Assembly: GCF_000227135.1 (NCBI RefSeq)
Contig: NC_018260.1
Location: forward strand, 956,553-1,020,552
Reading direction: 5' to 3'
Length of the DNA: 64,000 bases
DNA from: Leishmania donovani
Taxonomy: Eukaryota > Euglenozoa > Kinetoplastea > Trypanosomatida > Trypanosomatidae
This document shows, piece by piece, positions 20,524-30,291 of the stretch. The translations under genes were made by a program, and so were the position numbers. The notes below the pieces were generated by a model. The model was given only the letters and a program-made list of their open reading frames with translations, was not told where the DNA came from and did not search any database. Within the stretch, counting starts at the first letter, position 1. Each line of letters opens with the position of its first letter.

Positions 20524-21980
20524 AGGGGGTCAGTTGAGTATGGCAATGAGCGCCTGTGCGCCTCAGTGAGTGTGCCAGCTGACTTGCTTGCGCCCTGTGA
20601 CTTTTCCTTGTGTGTTTCCCATCTCTATTGAGGGCTTGCCCCCCCCCTCCTGCCCTTCTCTGCGTGCGGGAAAGCTGGTCTCTCTCGCACCGGTGGTGGT
20701 GATGGGGGGAGGGGGGGGCACCACTTTCTACACTGAGGGCCCCGAGACAGCGTAATTGCTTCACAAGACACGTGAGGCGGGCCAAAGAACAGCCGCAACA
20801 AAAAAGGTACGGAAAACGAGCAGAGGGGATTGAATGCGGTGAACACGAAAAACGAGAACGGAAAGTGACATGCAGGCTCTCAGGGAGCGGAGGGGCGAAG
20901 GAGCTGTCAAGGAGCAGGAGGCGGCCGGGCTAGCAGGAGAGACGTGGGAGCCCGCAAGCAAGGAGGGCACAGAAGTGGGCAGGACTCTTATAGAGTTACG
21001 GGCTTGAATGACCTCGACTCGTGTTCGACTCCTCTGAGAGAGCGAGAAGATAACTTTACAACGAGGAGAGCAGACGTGCCAGTCGGCCACGTGCTGCACA
21101 GCCGCCCCGCTCCTTTCGGCTTCTCATTTTTTTTTTGCAGGACTCTCCTTTGGTATGCTGCCGCGGCCTCCTCTCCTGTTGTTCTCCTCTCTTCTTCCCG
21201 CTCTTCCTGATCTTTCCTGGTGATAAAGTTTGTTTTGCCTAAGACAGATACACGCAACAGACGGAATCTCATGCGCGCGCTCCCTCTTATCGTCGTCCAC
21301 GTCTTTTCTCTCAAGCCTTGCCACGCATATGGGATCAGAAAACATATCGGCGCGGCTGGAGTCTCGTGCTCTCTCCCTCCTCTCACTTTCTGCCTGCGTA
21401 TGCGTTCTGGCGCACCTCCGAGAGCGGTGACGTGTGACGACTCTTTCTTGAGTATTAAATAATTTCTCGTTGAGTCTTCTCAGATTAGCAAGGGAAAACA
21501 GAAAACTCGAGCCATGTAGCGAAGCCGCTTCCGGCCGTGAGGCGCGACAGATAGCCATGACGCACGCGTGTAGGCGCGTGCGGCGGACTCGTTGCTGCCG
21601 CCGACAAGGACAGGGAAGTAGCGCACAGGCGCGTGAACCCACCGTGCCCCCCCCCCCCGCCGGGCGCACGTTACGTAGGAGCCGCCTTGTGCAAGTTTCT
21701 GCCACTCAAAGAGAGGAATGCGTGGACCCCTTATCGGTTCTCTCTTTCTCTTGCCTTTTACTCCACACACATGATGTGCGCTTGTATGGGCGCAACGCTG
21801 CGCCCTTCAACCTTCTTCCGTCCTCGCCTTCATCTGTCGAATTCATCATCCCTGCCTCTGCCTCTCCTTGTTTGCGTGTTCGCATGCTGCCTTCCGAGAA
21901 CTGTCACAGCATACGTACCCGCCAACGAACCTCATTCATCTTCCCTCCGTCGCACGGCGGTGCCACCTGGCGCACATATC
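20524..21980. other. Intergenic region upstream of nucleostemin-like gene
   Basis: No supported gene. It has two adjacent G runs (20704-20718), a T/C tract at 21120-21200 and a strong tract at 21810-21895. It also has candidate acceptor AGs at 21897-21898 and 21908-21909; no ATG lies between the latter and the start at 21981. Confidence 0.6.
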
Positions 21981-23684
21981 ATGGGTAGTCACTCCAAAAA
22001 AAGCGGCAAGGGCGGTGGCGGCGCGCATGCGCGGCAGGCCCGGCAGAGGCAGCAGGGTCAGGCAAAGGTGCTCAAGAAGGACCTTGGCGTGCCTGACCTA
22101 AAGGACGTGGCGCAGCGCCTGACGCAAACAGCACAGCGGCGCACGCACAGCGTCTTGAGCATTCCGCACATGCACGGCGCCGAGGAGGTCGGTGGGTCTC
22201 GGCTGAGTAACAGCGGCGTGAGCGGCGGATGTCTTCGCCTCACCAACCTCATGCGCGGTGGTGGCGCTTTCGGGAAAGGCGGCGTCTGCTCTCAGATTCG
22301 CGGCAAGGCCCTGCAGCAGGTCGCTCAGAGCGCAGAGGGCGCCGGCAGGACCGAGTCGACCTTGGCGGACCGCCGCCGCGAGATGCTGACGCTGGCGCTT
22401 CGTACCTCAGAGAAAGTGCATGACTACGAGGCCCCAATGCAGCTGTTTTGCCAGGACGGCGCCAGCGAGGGCTGCGCGGAGGAGGACAACGTGTGGCTGG
22501 AGGATACGACGCGCCGCGGGCAGGATCGCTCGCTGCAGCGTTTCTATAAAGAGTTTCATCGCGTCGTCGAGAACTGCGATGTGCTGCTGCAGGTGCTGGA
22601 TGCCCGCGACCCGCTCGGCTGCCGACTTACGCAGCTCGAGAAGAACATTCGCTCAACCTACGGTGAGGAGCGGAAGAAGATGGTTGTGGTGCTGAACAAG
22701 GTAGACTTGCTGCCGTCGAAGGAGGTTCTGGATGCGTGGATCCACTATTTTGAGCAGCAGGAGCAGCTCATGTGCATTCCGTTCGCAGCCAACGCCAAAG
22801 GCTCACTGGGGCAAACGTACGTCACGAACCTGTTTCGGCGGTTGCGCTCAGTCGCCCGCAGCGGCGAGACGGGCGAACGCAAGGCTATTGTTGTTGGGGT
22901 GATCGGATACCCGAACGTAGGGAAGAGCTCCATCATTAATGCGCTAAAGCGCAAGCACGTTGTCGGCGTCGGCAACATGCCCGGGTTCACGACAGGAAAC
23001 ACCGAGGTGGAGCTGCGGTCTGACATCCGCGTGATGGACTGCCCCGGCGTGGTCAGCCCCGGCGAGGACAGTGGCGACGTGGTTCTGCGCAACGCCATTC
23101 GGGTTAGCGAGCTGGTAAATCCGTTCTTGCCAGTGCAGCGGCTCCTGCAGCGATGCACGGCGGTGCAGCAGGCCGATGACCATGCCAACACCGACGTTGC
23201 CACCCACCAGGCGTTGCGCAACAGCGGGCTGCACCCGTTGGCTCTGTTCTACGGCATTAGCCAGTTCCGCGAGAACGACGTGATGGACTTCATTGAGCAA
23301 GTCGGGATGCGTCGCGGACGACTCACACGTGGTGGCCAGGTGGACGAGGAGTCGACAGCGCGCATGATCCTTGCAGACTGGAACGATGGCCGCATTCCGT
23401 ACTACACATATCCGCCTGCTGTCGACGAGCTCTTCCTGCGCAGCGACGACGCCTACCGCGCCGTCAACAGCAGCGGCTGCCTCGGTGGTGGCGCTGAGGA
23501 TAGCAGTACGCAGGCGGAGCTGGTCTCGGCAAAGGCGCGCGGCGTGACGCTGGACGGACTGCCCACGTTTCACCTTCACATGGATCTGATCGAGCAGCAG
23601 CAGCAACGCACAAAGAAGCGGTGGAAGCAGAGCGACGTGCCGTACGATGACCCTGACGGCGACGATGGGGACGAGATGCTCTAG
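21981..23684 (+). CDS. Circularly permuted GTPase, nucleostemin/GNL3L/Nug1 family
   Basis: 567 residues. GTPase motifs appear in permuted order: G4 NKVD (239-242), G5-like AANAKGS (from 269), G1 GYPNVGKSS (309-317) and G3 DCPG (353-356). This order defines the YlqF/YawG-type family. The basic N-terminus followed by KKDLGVPDLKD, and VLDARDPLGCR just before G4, match nucleostemin/GNL3L and yeast Nug1 better than GNL2/Nog2. Family knowledge: nucleolar GTPases that act in maturation of the large ribosomal subunit. The C-terminal ~120 residues contain YYTYPP and an acidic tail. The frame is open upstream to 21633, but the predicted acceptor at 21908-21909 and absence of any intervening ATG support the start at 21981. 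Exact orthology within the family needs a tree. Confidence 0.9.
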   Translation: MGSHSKKSGKGGGGAHARQARQRQQGQAKVLKKDLGVPDLKDVAQRLTQTAQRRTHSVLSIPHMHGAEEVGGSRLSNSGVSGGCLRLTNLMRGGGAFGKGGVCSQIRGKALQQVAQSAEGAGRTESTLADRRREMLTLALRTSEKVHDYEAPMQLFCQDGASEGCAEEDNVWLEDTTRRGQDRSLQRFYKEFHRVVENCDVLLQVLDARDPLGCRLTQLEKNIRSTYGEERKKMVVVLNKVDLLPSKEVLDAWIHYFEQQEQLMCIPFAANAKGSLGQTYVTNLFRRLRSVARSGETGERKAIVVGVIGYPNVGKSSIINALKRKHVVGVGNMPGFTTGNTEVELRSDIRVMDCPGVVSPGEDSGDVVLRNAIRVSELVNPFLPVQRLLQRCTAVQQADDHANTDVATHQALRNSGLHPLALFYGISQFRENDVMDFIEQVGMRRGRLTRGGQVDEESTARMILADWNDGRIPYYTYPPAVDELFLRSDDAYRAVNSSGCLGGGAEDSSTQAELVSAKARGVTLDGLPTFHLHMDLIEQQQQRTKKRWKQSDVPYDDPDGDDGDEML

Positions 23685-24316
23685 TGCAATCCCGCTGCCG
23701 CAGGTGCGAGAAGGGGGGGGGCGGGGCAGTCTGCGCGGATGTTGGTGCGCCATGTGTGTGCGTGCTGGGAGGAGCGTGCGGGGGGTGGGTGGGACACGGA
23801 AGGCGGCATACCTCAGCGCTTCTTTTTACCGCGTGTGCCCTTTACCCCCCTCCCAAAACACACACATACACACACACACAGATGGTCTCTCTTGGCACTC
23901 TCTGCGCATCGTCGATGGAAGGGCAAGGTACTTGCCAAGAGGCGCAGAGTGCGTGCGTGAGCACACACTCAACGGAACGTTAAACCTCTGATAAGCATAC
24001 ACGATTTTCAGGATAGCAATGGAGTCGAAATTCGACAGACATGTGAACGCGTGCGCACGGGTTGCCACCGATAGCCTTTGGGGATGTATGTGTGTGGAGG
24101 AGTGGCGGTGGGGTCCAGCAGCTGCGCCTCGCTGGGACAACGGTGAAACGCTGCACACACGTTTGCGGCGTCCCCTGTTCTTCTTGGCGTGCCTTTTGGC
24201 TCGCTCTGCCTTAGCCTGCTTCTCGGTCAATGTGCCTGTGACGGGCTTTGCCTCTTCATTCTCCTCTACGTGGTCATCTGCGCCACTGCTCTCGCGTGCG
24301 CCTCGAGAGAGGTTGA

Positions 24317-24349
24317 GGGGGGGGGGGAGGGATCGGAGGGCAATGGGGG
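24317..24349 (+). other. G-quadruplex candidate upstream of DPH2
   Basis: A run of eleven G is followed by runs of three, three and five G with short spacers, on the sense strand. Confidence 0.5.
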
Positions 24350-24796
24350 CGTGGCCGTACCTGCCGCGCTGCAGCTGTCCGCGTTCCTCCCTTCCCCTTC
24401 CCTCACCTCTTTTGGGGTCAGCGAGGTGGTGCCGATGTGGTGCCACATCTGCGCGCCTCATGGTGCGAATCGATTTTTTTTTCCAGCCTCTTCCCCTCCC
24501 CCCTCTTTTCGGTTTCTGCCCAACCTACACGCCCGCTTGCATGTGCGAAGTGGACTTTGAGACGGGCGGCACACCCCTTGTGCAACAGCGTCCCTTGCAT
24601 ATATGCATCCCTCCTGCCGTCCCCCGACGACCACCCCGGACCACCGCACACGTACGAGCTTCTATTCCTTTCGTCAAGAAGCAAAAAAAAAAAACGTCAT
24701 CACTGCCTCAAGTCGCCTTCATTTGCTGCTCTCTCATAGTTGGGCGGCGTTGTGCGACGGAGTGTTTGGCGGCTGCTCGCCCTCTGATTCCTGGGC

Positions 24797-24814
24797 ATGT
24801 GGCACCTTGACTGA
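24797..24814 (+). other. Five-codon upstream ORF before DPH2
   Basis: ATG TGG CAC CTT GAC TGA lies after the predicted acceptor at 24738-24739 and 51 bases before the DPH2 start, out of frame with it. Confidence 0.4.
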
Positions 24815-24865
24815 GAGAGACCACGTGTTTCAGCAGCGCAACAGTGCCACGTCACTTCTTGCATC

Positions 24866-27169
24866 ATGTACCACGACGCACCGGTCGAAGCAGCCGTGGT
24901 GGTGCACCGTCACCGACAGCGACGCACCGCTTCAACTCTCAAAGGAGACGGTGACGAAGGCGAGGCTGAGCGACAGATCATCGAAGGTTACCAGCTGCAT
25001 CGCGTCGCAGACTTCCTCTTGTCCGGGGCAACTCATGGCGGAGAGGTGGTCACGGCGTCTGCCGTTGCCGTTCCCACCGCGGCGTCCGGCGGAGGGTTGG
25101 CGTCATTGTCGTGCCAGCTGTGCTCCAGCACCGCCGCTGTGCCATCGCGTCTTGGCCTTCCCTACATGCGCGTTGCCCTGCAGTTTCCAGACGAACTTCT
25201 CGGCGACGCGGTGGCTGTGGTGCACTGCCTGAGCAACCTCGTCGCCACAGATCAGCGGTACGTTGAGGCGATGGAATTCAAAAAGGTAGGAGGGGTGGTG
25301 AGGGACGAGTCGAAATGCTGCATTGCCGGTGGGGTCGCACCGCCCCAGCAAAGAGGACGTGCAGTGGCTGGGGCCGCCGCCGCCGCCGCGCACAGTCGCC
25401 CTGCAACGATGGACAACCCGAATTGCCCCACGAGCGCAATGCGTTTGTTTGTCCTGGCCGACAACACCTTTGGCAGCTGCTGCCCCGATGAGATCACCGC
25501 CCAGCACTACACGGCTGACTGCATTGTGCACTTTGGTGAAGCCTGCATGAGTCGCTCAACCCGCCTGCCGGTCTTTTATGTCCAGCCAGTGTTTCACTTC
25601 AGTGCACTTGCCACTGGCGCTGTGGCTGGCAGCGATGCCGTAGAGACGCTGCTGGATGCCGAGGCGGCCTTAGTGCTGGAGGTGGTGCGGCAGGTCGCGT
25701 CGGCTATTCGCCATCGGCTTACCAACTGGTGGGCCGAGAAGGCGGAAGCGACCGGCGCTTCTGCAGGAGCACCCTGCCCGGTGCGTCCCCGCATCGCCAT
25801 TGTTGGCACGTACCCGACGAAAGCCATCGTGCAGGCGGCTGAGCGTCGCTGGAGCACCACTGAAGATTCTAGTGTTCCAATCAGCTGGCCGATCTTCGAA
25901 GAGCGCTGCCTCTCTGTTGCAGCTGAGCTGGCCAAGTTGCACGGTGCGGAGGCCAGCGGCGTTGCCGATGCAGGGTCCACTTCCTCGGGCGTGGACTGCT
26001 GGGTCGTTAACGGTGTGCGCTTTCCTCGCGTGCTTTTCTCGTCGTCGTCCGCGCCGTCGCACGAGGTACAGTACCTGCTCTTTATCGGCGCTGTCGGCTC
26101 TTCGGCGCTGGTCCACGTGCTGACGGCAGAGCAGTACAACCAGTTCCACTACAGCGACCTCTGCCGCGAGTACCTTGCGTGGGACGGCGGTGCTGAGGTG
26201 AGCAACGTGCCCGTCGTCTGCGTTTTGGACAACTGCTTTGGTGACACGGCAGAGACGAAGGAGCAGCTGCACAATGTCTCCAAGTGTCTTGCAGGGGCTG
26301 GGGCTTCTCTGTCTGGGTCTCTCGAGCTGACGGATGCTGTGCACCATTGGGTGTCAGCCGCGTGCGCCGACGGCGTCGCTGCGGCTCTTGTAACTGAAGA
26401 TGGCATGCGAGCTCAGCAGACGCTGCAGCGTCGCATGAGGCAGCGCGCCTTTAACATCGAATGCGTGCGGGCAAGCTCTGCCATTGGCATCCTCGTCGCC
26501 TCGCTGGCCATCGAGGGCTACTACGAGGTGACGCAGCAGCTCCACCAGCTTCTTAGGGCCTACGGGAAGCGCAGCTACATGATCTATGTCGGCCACTTGA
26601 ACGAGTTCAAGCTGGCAAACTTTCTTGACGCAATCGACTGCTTTGTCGCGGTGGCCTGCCCGCACAGCCGGCAGAGCCATTTCACAGAGAAGAGGGATGG
26701 CTTCATGAAGCCAATCGTGTCACCGGCCGAGGTGCTCGTCGCCTTGACGAGCGCCGACGACACGCAAGCAGACGAGCAGTACGGCATGGCGGCCGTCTAC
26801 ACAACCTGCTTTCAGGCAGTGCTACCGCTGCTGAAAAGAGCCGTGCAGGCTCGCCGAAGCGAGCTCGAATCCCGCGCAGGCGGCACGGACGCTGACACCC
26901 AACAAAGGCAGAATGACGAAGAGGAACGATGGACATCCAGCGGCGCGCTGGTACGTGCCAGCACTGGAAGCGGCGGTGGCGCCTTGATCGGACAGGGAAG
27001 CTCGCAGGGTGCTCTCGCCCGCCTGCACGACCGCGAGTACGTCGGTCTTGACCCTCGGGTGGGGCAGACGCCGGTTCAGGCCGGCATCCTGGAGGGCAAG
27101 CACGGCATTGCACTCGGCTATGCAAAAGAGCGGGAGGGGCAGGGCGTGCTACCGTCAGGGACCCCATGA
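24866..27169 (+). CDS. DPH2: DPH2, diphthamide biosynthesis subunit
   Basis: 767 residues. The family pattern is clear: VALQFPDELL near residue 102, a NTFGSCCPDEI motif with Cys205/206, then VHFGEACMSRSTRLPVFYV (about 220-240). Near the C-terminus come LNEFKLANF and CFVAVACPHSRQ with Cys598, then KPIVSPAEVL. DPH1/DPH2 proteins share three clustered cysteines that bind a 4Fe-4S cluster; DPH2 usually lacks the central one. Here I see good candidates for the first and third but no clear central one, and the C-terminal block matches DPH2 best. Family knowledge: with DPH1 it makes the first step of diphthamide on elongation factor 2. It is longer than yeast Dph2 (534), due to an acidic/basic N-terminus, internal inserts, and a 90-residue Gly/Ser/Gln-rich tail. 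The ATG at 24866 is the first in frame. Confidence 0.92.
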   Translation: MYHDAPVEAAVVVHRHRQRRTASTLKGDGDEGEAERQIIEGYQLHRVADFLLSGATHGGEVVTASAVAVPTAASGGGLASLSCQLCSSTAAVPSRLGLPYMRVALQFPDELLGDAVAVVHCLSNLVATDQRYVEAMEFKKVGGVVRDESKCCIAGGVAPPQQRGRAVAGAAAAAAHSRPATMDNPNCPTSAMRLFVLADNTFGSCCPDEITAQHYTADCIVHFGEACMSRSTRLPVFYVQPVFHFSALATGAVAGSDAVETLLDAEAALVLEVVRQVASAIRHRLTNWWAEKAEATGASAGAPCPVRPRIAIVGTYPTKAIVQAAERRWSTTEDSSVPISWPIFEERCLSVAAELAKLHGAEASGVADAGSTSSGVDCWVVNGVRFPRVLFSSSSAPSHEVQYLLFIGAVGSSALVHVLTAEQYNQFHYSDLCREYLAWDGGAEVSNVPVVCVLDNCFGDTAETKEQLHNVSKCLAGAGASLSGSLELTDAVHHWVSAACADGVAAALVTEDGMRAQQTLQRRMRQRAFNIECVRASSAIGILVASLAIEGYYEVTQQLHQLLRAYGKRSYMIYVGHLNEFKLANFLDAIDCFVAVACPHSRQSHFTEKRDGFMKPIVSPAEVLVALTSADDTQADEQYGMAAVYTTCFQAVLPLLKRAVQARRSELESRAGGTDADTQQRQNDEEERWTSSGALVRASTGSGGGALIGQGSSQGALARLHDREYVGLDPRVGQTPVQAGILEGKHGIALGYAKEREGQGVLPSGTP

Positions 27170-28149
27170 TGCGGAGCTACCGTCTAAGGCTTTCTCTGAA
27201 GCACGATTGACGCCATCGCTCTCGCGCGTTTTTTTTTTTTGGCAGATTTGCTTTGCTAACTCATAACAAGCACAGCAGATACGAAGCTGAAGGGCGTGGC
27301 CCCGTTTTCTGAGGATCGGCGAGCACCACAAGATAGCGGATGGTATCCGGAAGTGGTGAATGGCTCGATATGTGGACACGTCTTGGTGCAGAGACGCACG
27401 CGCACGCGCACGCGCGCGCGTGTCGGCGTGGAAAAGTCGGTTGCGTCCCTCCAGTCAGCGGCAAACTGACACGGACACACACGCTCGCACGACGCCGTGA
27501 TGCAGGAGGCTGTGGTGTACCTCTCTTGACGCATCATCGAAGGGACGCCGCCGCACGCGCTCTCTCGCTTCCTCTCTCACGCACTCTGTGCTTCGTCATA
27601 CAAGGAGACCAGCTCCAGTCGCACACATGCATGTGGCGGTGATGTATACGCTGAACCTTGTTTCCGCTCACTCTTGCCTTCTGCTGTGCGTTTTCTGCCT
27701 TTGCTTTCCTTGCTCTCTACTCGCCGTTCCGGACACGCACCGCAAGAACGTTCACCACTAGCACTTCACCTGCACTCCTTCCCTCCTCTATCCCGCGCCG
27801 AGACAGAACGAAAACGCTTTGGCATGCACCGCTGCGTGCAGATGCATTAGCAGCAGGGACAATACCGGATACTTCTTGACGGCGGAGGGTGAACGCAAGG
27901 GACACCGTGCGCGGCTGTCTTGATCCTGCTTCCGGTTTGACCGCCTCCCTCGCCACACCCGCACACCCAGCGCCTCCCTTGCACTCGTGTCTCTGTTGCT
28001 TCTGCGCGGCAACCCCGGTGCGTTGTTTTCGCTGCCGCAGGTGGGCGCTGCGCAACAAGGAGGATCGACTTGTTACACCGAAGTGTGCCACAGGCTTGCA
28101 GGTGGCGACGCACTGTGTGAATGCGGATACCAGAGCCCGCGCCGTGGCA
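27170..28149. other. Intergenic region upstream of MYND protein
   Basis: Contains a T11 tract near 27230-27240, a CG/CA-rich alternating run at 27398-27422, and pyrimidine tracts at 27640-27720 and 27990-28038. The AG at 28039-28040 after CGCTGCCGCAG is the preferred acceptor. An upstream ORF follows at 28121. Confidence 0.6.
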
Positions 28150-28153
28150 ATGA
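28121..28153 (+). other. Upstream ORF whose stop overlaps the MYND start codon
   Basis: An ATG at 28121 opens ten codons (MRIPEPAPWQ) ending in TGA at 28151-28153. The main ATG is 28150-28152, giving an overlapping ATGA. It lies 81 bases after the predicted acceptor and is the first ATG of the expected mRNA. Confidence 0.5.
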
Positions 28154-30291
28154 CGCAAAGCCCACTGCGAATTCCTCCACGCACTGAGCCACAGAGCCTG
28201 TCATCGGGTTCGAGAAGCGGCGTCGACCGCAGCCGCTCTCCATCGCTTCATCAGCAGCCATCACACACATCGTGCACCCCGCGACGAGGCTCTGCCTCGC
28301 CACGCTCGCAAAGACGTAGCGGCAGCACGGCGCTGTCTGCATGGCGTACTGAGTCAACTGAGGGCAAGGTGCACAGCAGAGGCCACGCCAACTCTGGAAG
28401 GCACAAGCTTGCACTGCGATCGCCATCGCAGTGCAAGCAGCTAGCTCAGGCGAGCAGCACGGTTGTTGCGAATGCGACGACTTCAGTGCATCCCAACATC
28501 ACCCATGAGCGTGGTGGTCAGAGTAGCAGTGTGGACCGCTGTATTACGCCGGCAGTGACGACGACGCCGCGCGGAAGAGGAGCCGAAACCTTGGTCAGAT
28601 CCGGCGAACAGGCGCTACCGCACCTCCTCGTACACCCTGCCGCCCTGACCGCTCTCCAGACGGATACTGACTCTGTGGGCGCTGCCGCGGCTCTCGACGG
28701 AAAACTTTCTGGGCGAAGACGGGGCTCCCTGCGCACAGGTCCAGGAGAGCCAGTCAGCGCGAGGGTCTTCTCTGTGTCGCGGAGCAGAAGTACTGGCGTC
28801 GCATCTGCTCTCTTGAATTCAGGGGCGAGCGGCCTTCTTGGCGCCGGCTCCAGCGGCGGGACTGCCGGTGCAACCCTCTACAACTACTCCGGCAAGTCAT
28901 TCGGCGGCGTCGGCACCAGAAACCAGAACCGCTGCTCTCACTGCAAGGTGGCAGAGGAGGTTCTGTACCGCTGCCCGTGCGGCCTCGCCCGGTACTGCTG
29001 CACCATCTGCCAACATGCGCACTGGCCCTTTCACAAAGCGGTGTGCTGCCACGCCGTGCGCGCCATTCGGCCGCCGACGCGGCATTGTGATTGGTGCCGT
29101 ACGCCTTCACAGACCCTGCGTCAGTGCGGGTGTGGCTTTGCCTACTACTGCGACACGCACTGCCAACGCGCAGATTGGTCGTACCATTGCATCGTCTGTA
29201 GCACTGAGGCCAGCACGACACTGGCGGCCGCACTTGTGGGTGGGCGAGCGCTGCGCGCGAGGCGCGAGGCCGCCACGCAGACGGCGCACTGGCAGATCAG
29301 CGCTCCTGTGATCCGCCCTACTGGGCGAGGCGACGGCACCATGGCGGCAGAAAATGCGACTGGAATGAGTGCCCGTCTTCACGCGAGCCTTCATGAGCGG
29401 CACAGTCGATCCGGCAGCGACGGCGAGGACAACACCTTCTCCGGTTCGTGCACGCGTGCATCGCTCGCAGCTGCCTCGGATGCCGAAGCGACGCCGCAAG
29501 TGTCGCCTCGCCGGCGCTCCCACGTTCGCGCAGCGTCGGAGCACGGGTCGCAGGTGGGTGTGGATAGCGGATCTGGTGCCTTCGCGACGCTCCACCAGAA
29601 CCGCGAGACGCCTGTGCGGGCGTCAAACTATGCCGATCCAGGAGGCCGCACAACAACCTCTACCCAAGCTGCCATCGCTGGTGGTGACATGGGCGCTGGC
29701 CAGTGTGGCGTGGGGCTCGCCGGGATGAACTCGCGCAGCACGCTCAGCCACCATAACGCTACCGGGACGCTCTACAAAAGCCGGCACATCAACACAAGCG
29801 CAACGCAGCAGCACTGGCACAATCCCTTACTGGACGGTTCACGTGCCGGGGGGCCGCATTCGCTGCGGCTCAGCCAGCCTGGAGAACCCAATCACGGAGC
29901 TGCTGACGCCTTTCTCCAACACCAACACCACCAATCCTCTCTGTTGACCGATCACCACAGGTATGTGAGTCACGCCAGCCAGTTAGAGCTCATCGACCGA
30001 AGCCTTTTCGCCATGGCCGGTCCCACCATCCGAGATCAGCCGGGCGTGGTCGCATTTCTAGTCGCATCACGTCACATTGTTGAGAAGGAGGAGATCAGCG
30101 CACGGGCGGCGCTCTTCCGCAAGTTTCGGCTGGGCTGCGTCGGGCTTCAGATGCGTGTGCTTGGCAAGAGGGAAGAGGAAGAGCGCATGACTATCTTGAA
30201 GGAGGAGGTGCTTTGGTGCGTCCTGACAGGCCATCCTGCGTGGAAGAAGCTGACGCAGGAGCTGCAGCGCTTTCGCGAAGCGCGCAAATGA
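28150..30291 (+). CDS. Protein with two tandem MYND-type zinc fingers
   Basis: 713 residues. Two MYND-like fingers sit side by side. The first (about 262-301) reads C-x2-C ... CPCGLARYCCTICQ ... HWPFHKAVC. The second (about 313-350) reads C-x2-C ... CGCGFAYYCDTHCQ ... DWSYHCIVC. Both keep the full Cys/His set expected to bind two zinc ions each. The N-terminal 240 residues are Ser/Arg/Gly-rich and probably disordered, as is the part from 365 to about 600. The last ~90 residues are charged and helical (a FRKFRLGCVGLQ segment, then KREEEERMTILKEEVLWCVL). MYND fingers bind short proline-containing peptides, so an adaptor role is likely. No SET domain is present. The frame extends upstream only through a GTG, so the ATG at 28150 is used. 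Confidence 0.85.
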   Translation: MTQSPLRIPPRTEPQSLSSGSRSGVDRSRSPSLHQQPSHTSCTPRRGSASPRSQRRSGSTALSAWRTESTEGKVHSRGHANSGRHKLALRSPSQCKQLAQASSTVVANATTSVHPNITHERGGQSSSVDRCITPAVTTTPRGRGAETLVRSGEQALPHLLVHPAALTALQTDTDSVGAAAALDGKLSGRRRGSLRTGPGEPVSARVFSVSRSRSTGVASALLNSGASGLLGAGSSGGTAGATLYNYSGKSFGGVGTRNQNRCSHCKVAEEVLYRCPCGLARYCCTICQHAHWPFHKAVCCHAVRAIRPPTRHCDWCRTPSQTLRQCGCGFAYYCDTHCQRADWSYHCIVCSTEASTTLAAALVGGRALRARREAATQTAHWQISAPVIRPTGRGDGTMAAENATGMSARLHASLHERHSRSGSDGEDNTFSGSCTRASLAAASDAEATPQVSPRRRSHVRAASEHGSQVGVDSGSGAFATLHQNRETPVRASNYADPGGRTTTSTQAAIAGGDMGAGQCGVGLAGMNSRSTLSHHNATGTLYKSRHINTSATQQHWHNPLLDGSRAGGPHSLRLSQPGEPNHGAADAFLQHQHHQSSLLTDHHRYVSHASQLELIDRSLFAMAGPTIRDQPGVVAFLVASRHIVEKEEISARAALFRKFRLGCVGLQMRVLGKREEEERMTILKEEVLWCVLTGHPAWKKLTQELQRFREARK
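28407..28438. repeat. Perfect 14-bp inverted repeat inside the MYND gene
   Basis: GCTTGCACTGCGAT (28407-28420) is separated by CGCC from its exact reverse complement (28425-28438). It falls within the Ser/Arg-rich coding segment around residues 86-97. Confidence 0.9.

Larger units (their letters stand above)
23685..24865. other. Intergenic region upstream of DPH2
   Basis: Contains a CA-rich run near 23858-23880, a G-quadruplex candidate (24317-24349), an A12 tract near 24682-24693, and pyrimidine tracts ending in AG at 24484-24485 and 24738-24739. A five-codon upstream ORF lies at 24797-24814. No gene was seen. Confidence 0.6.
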
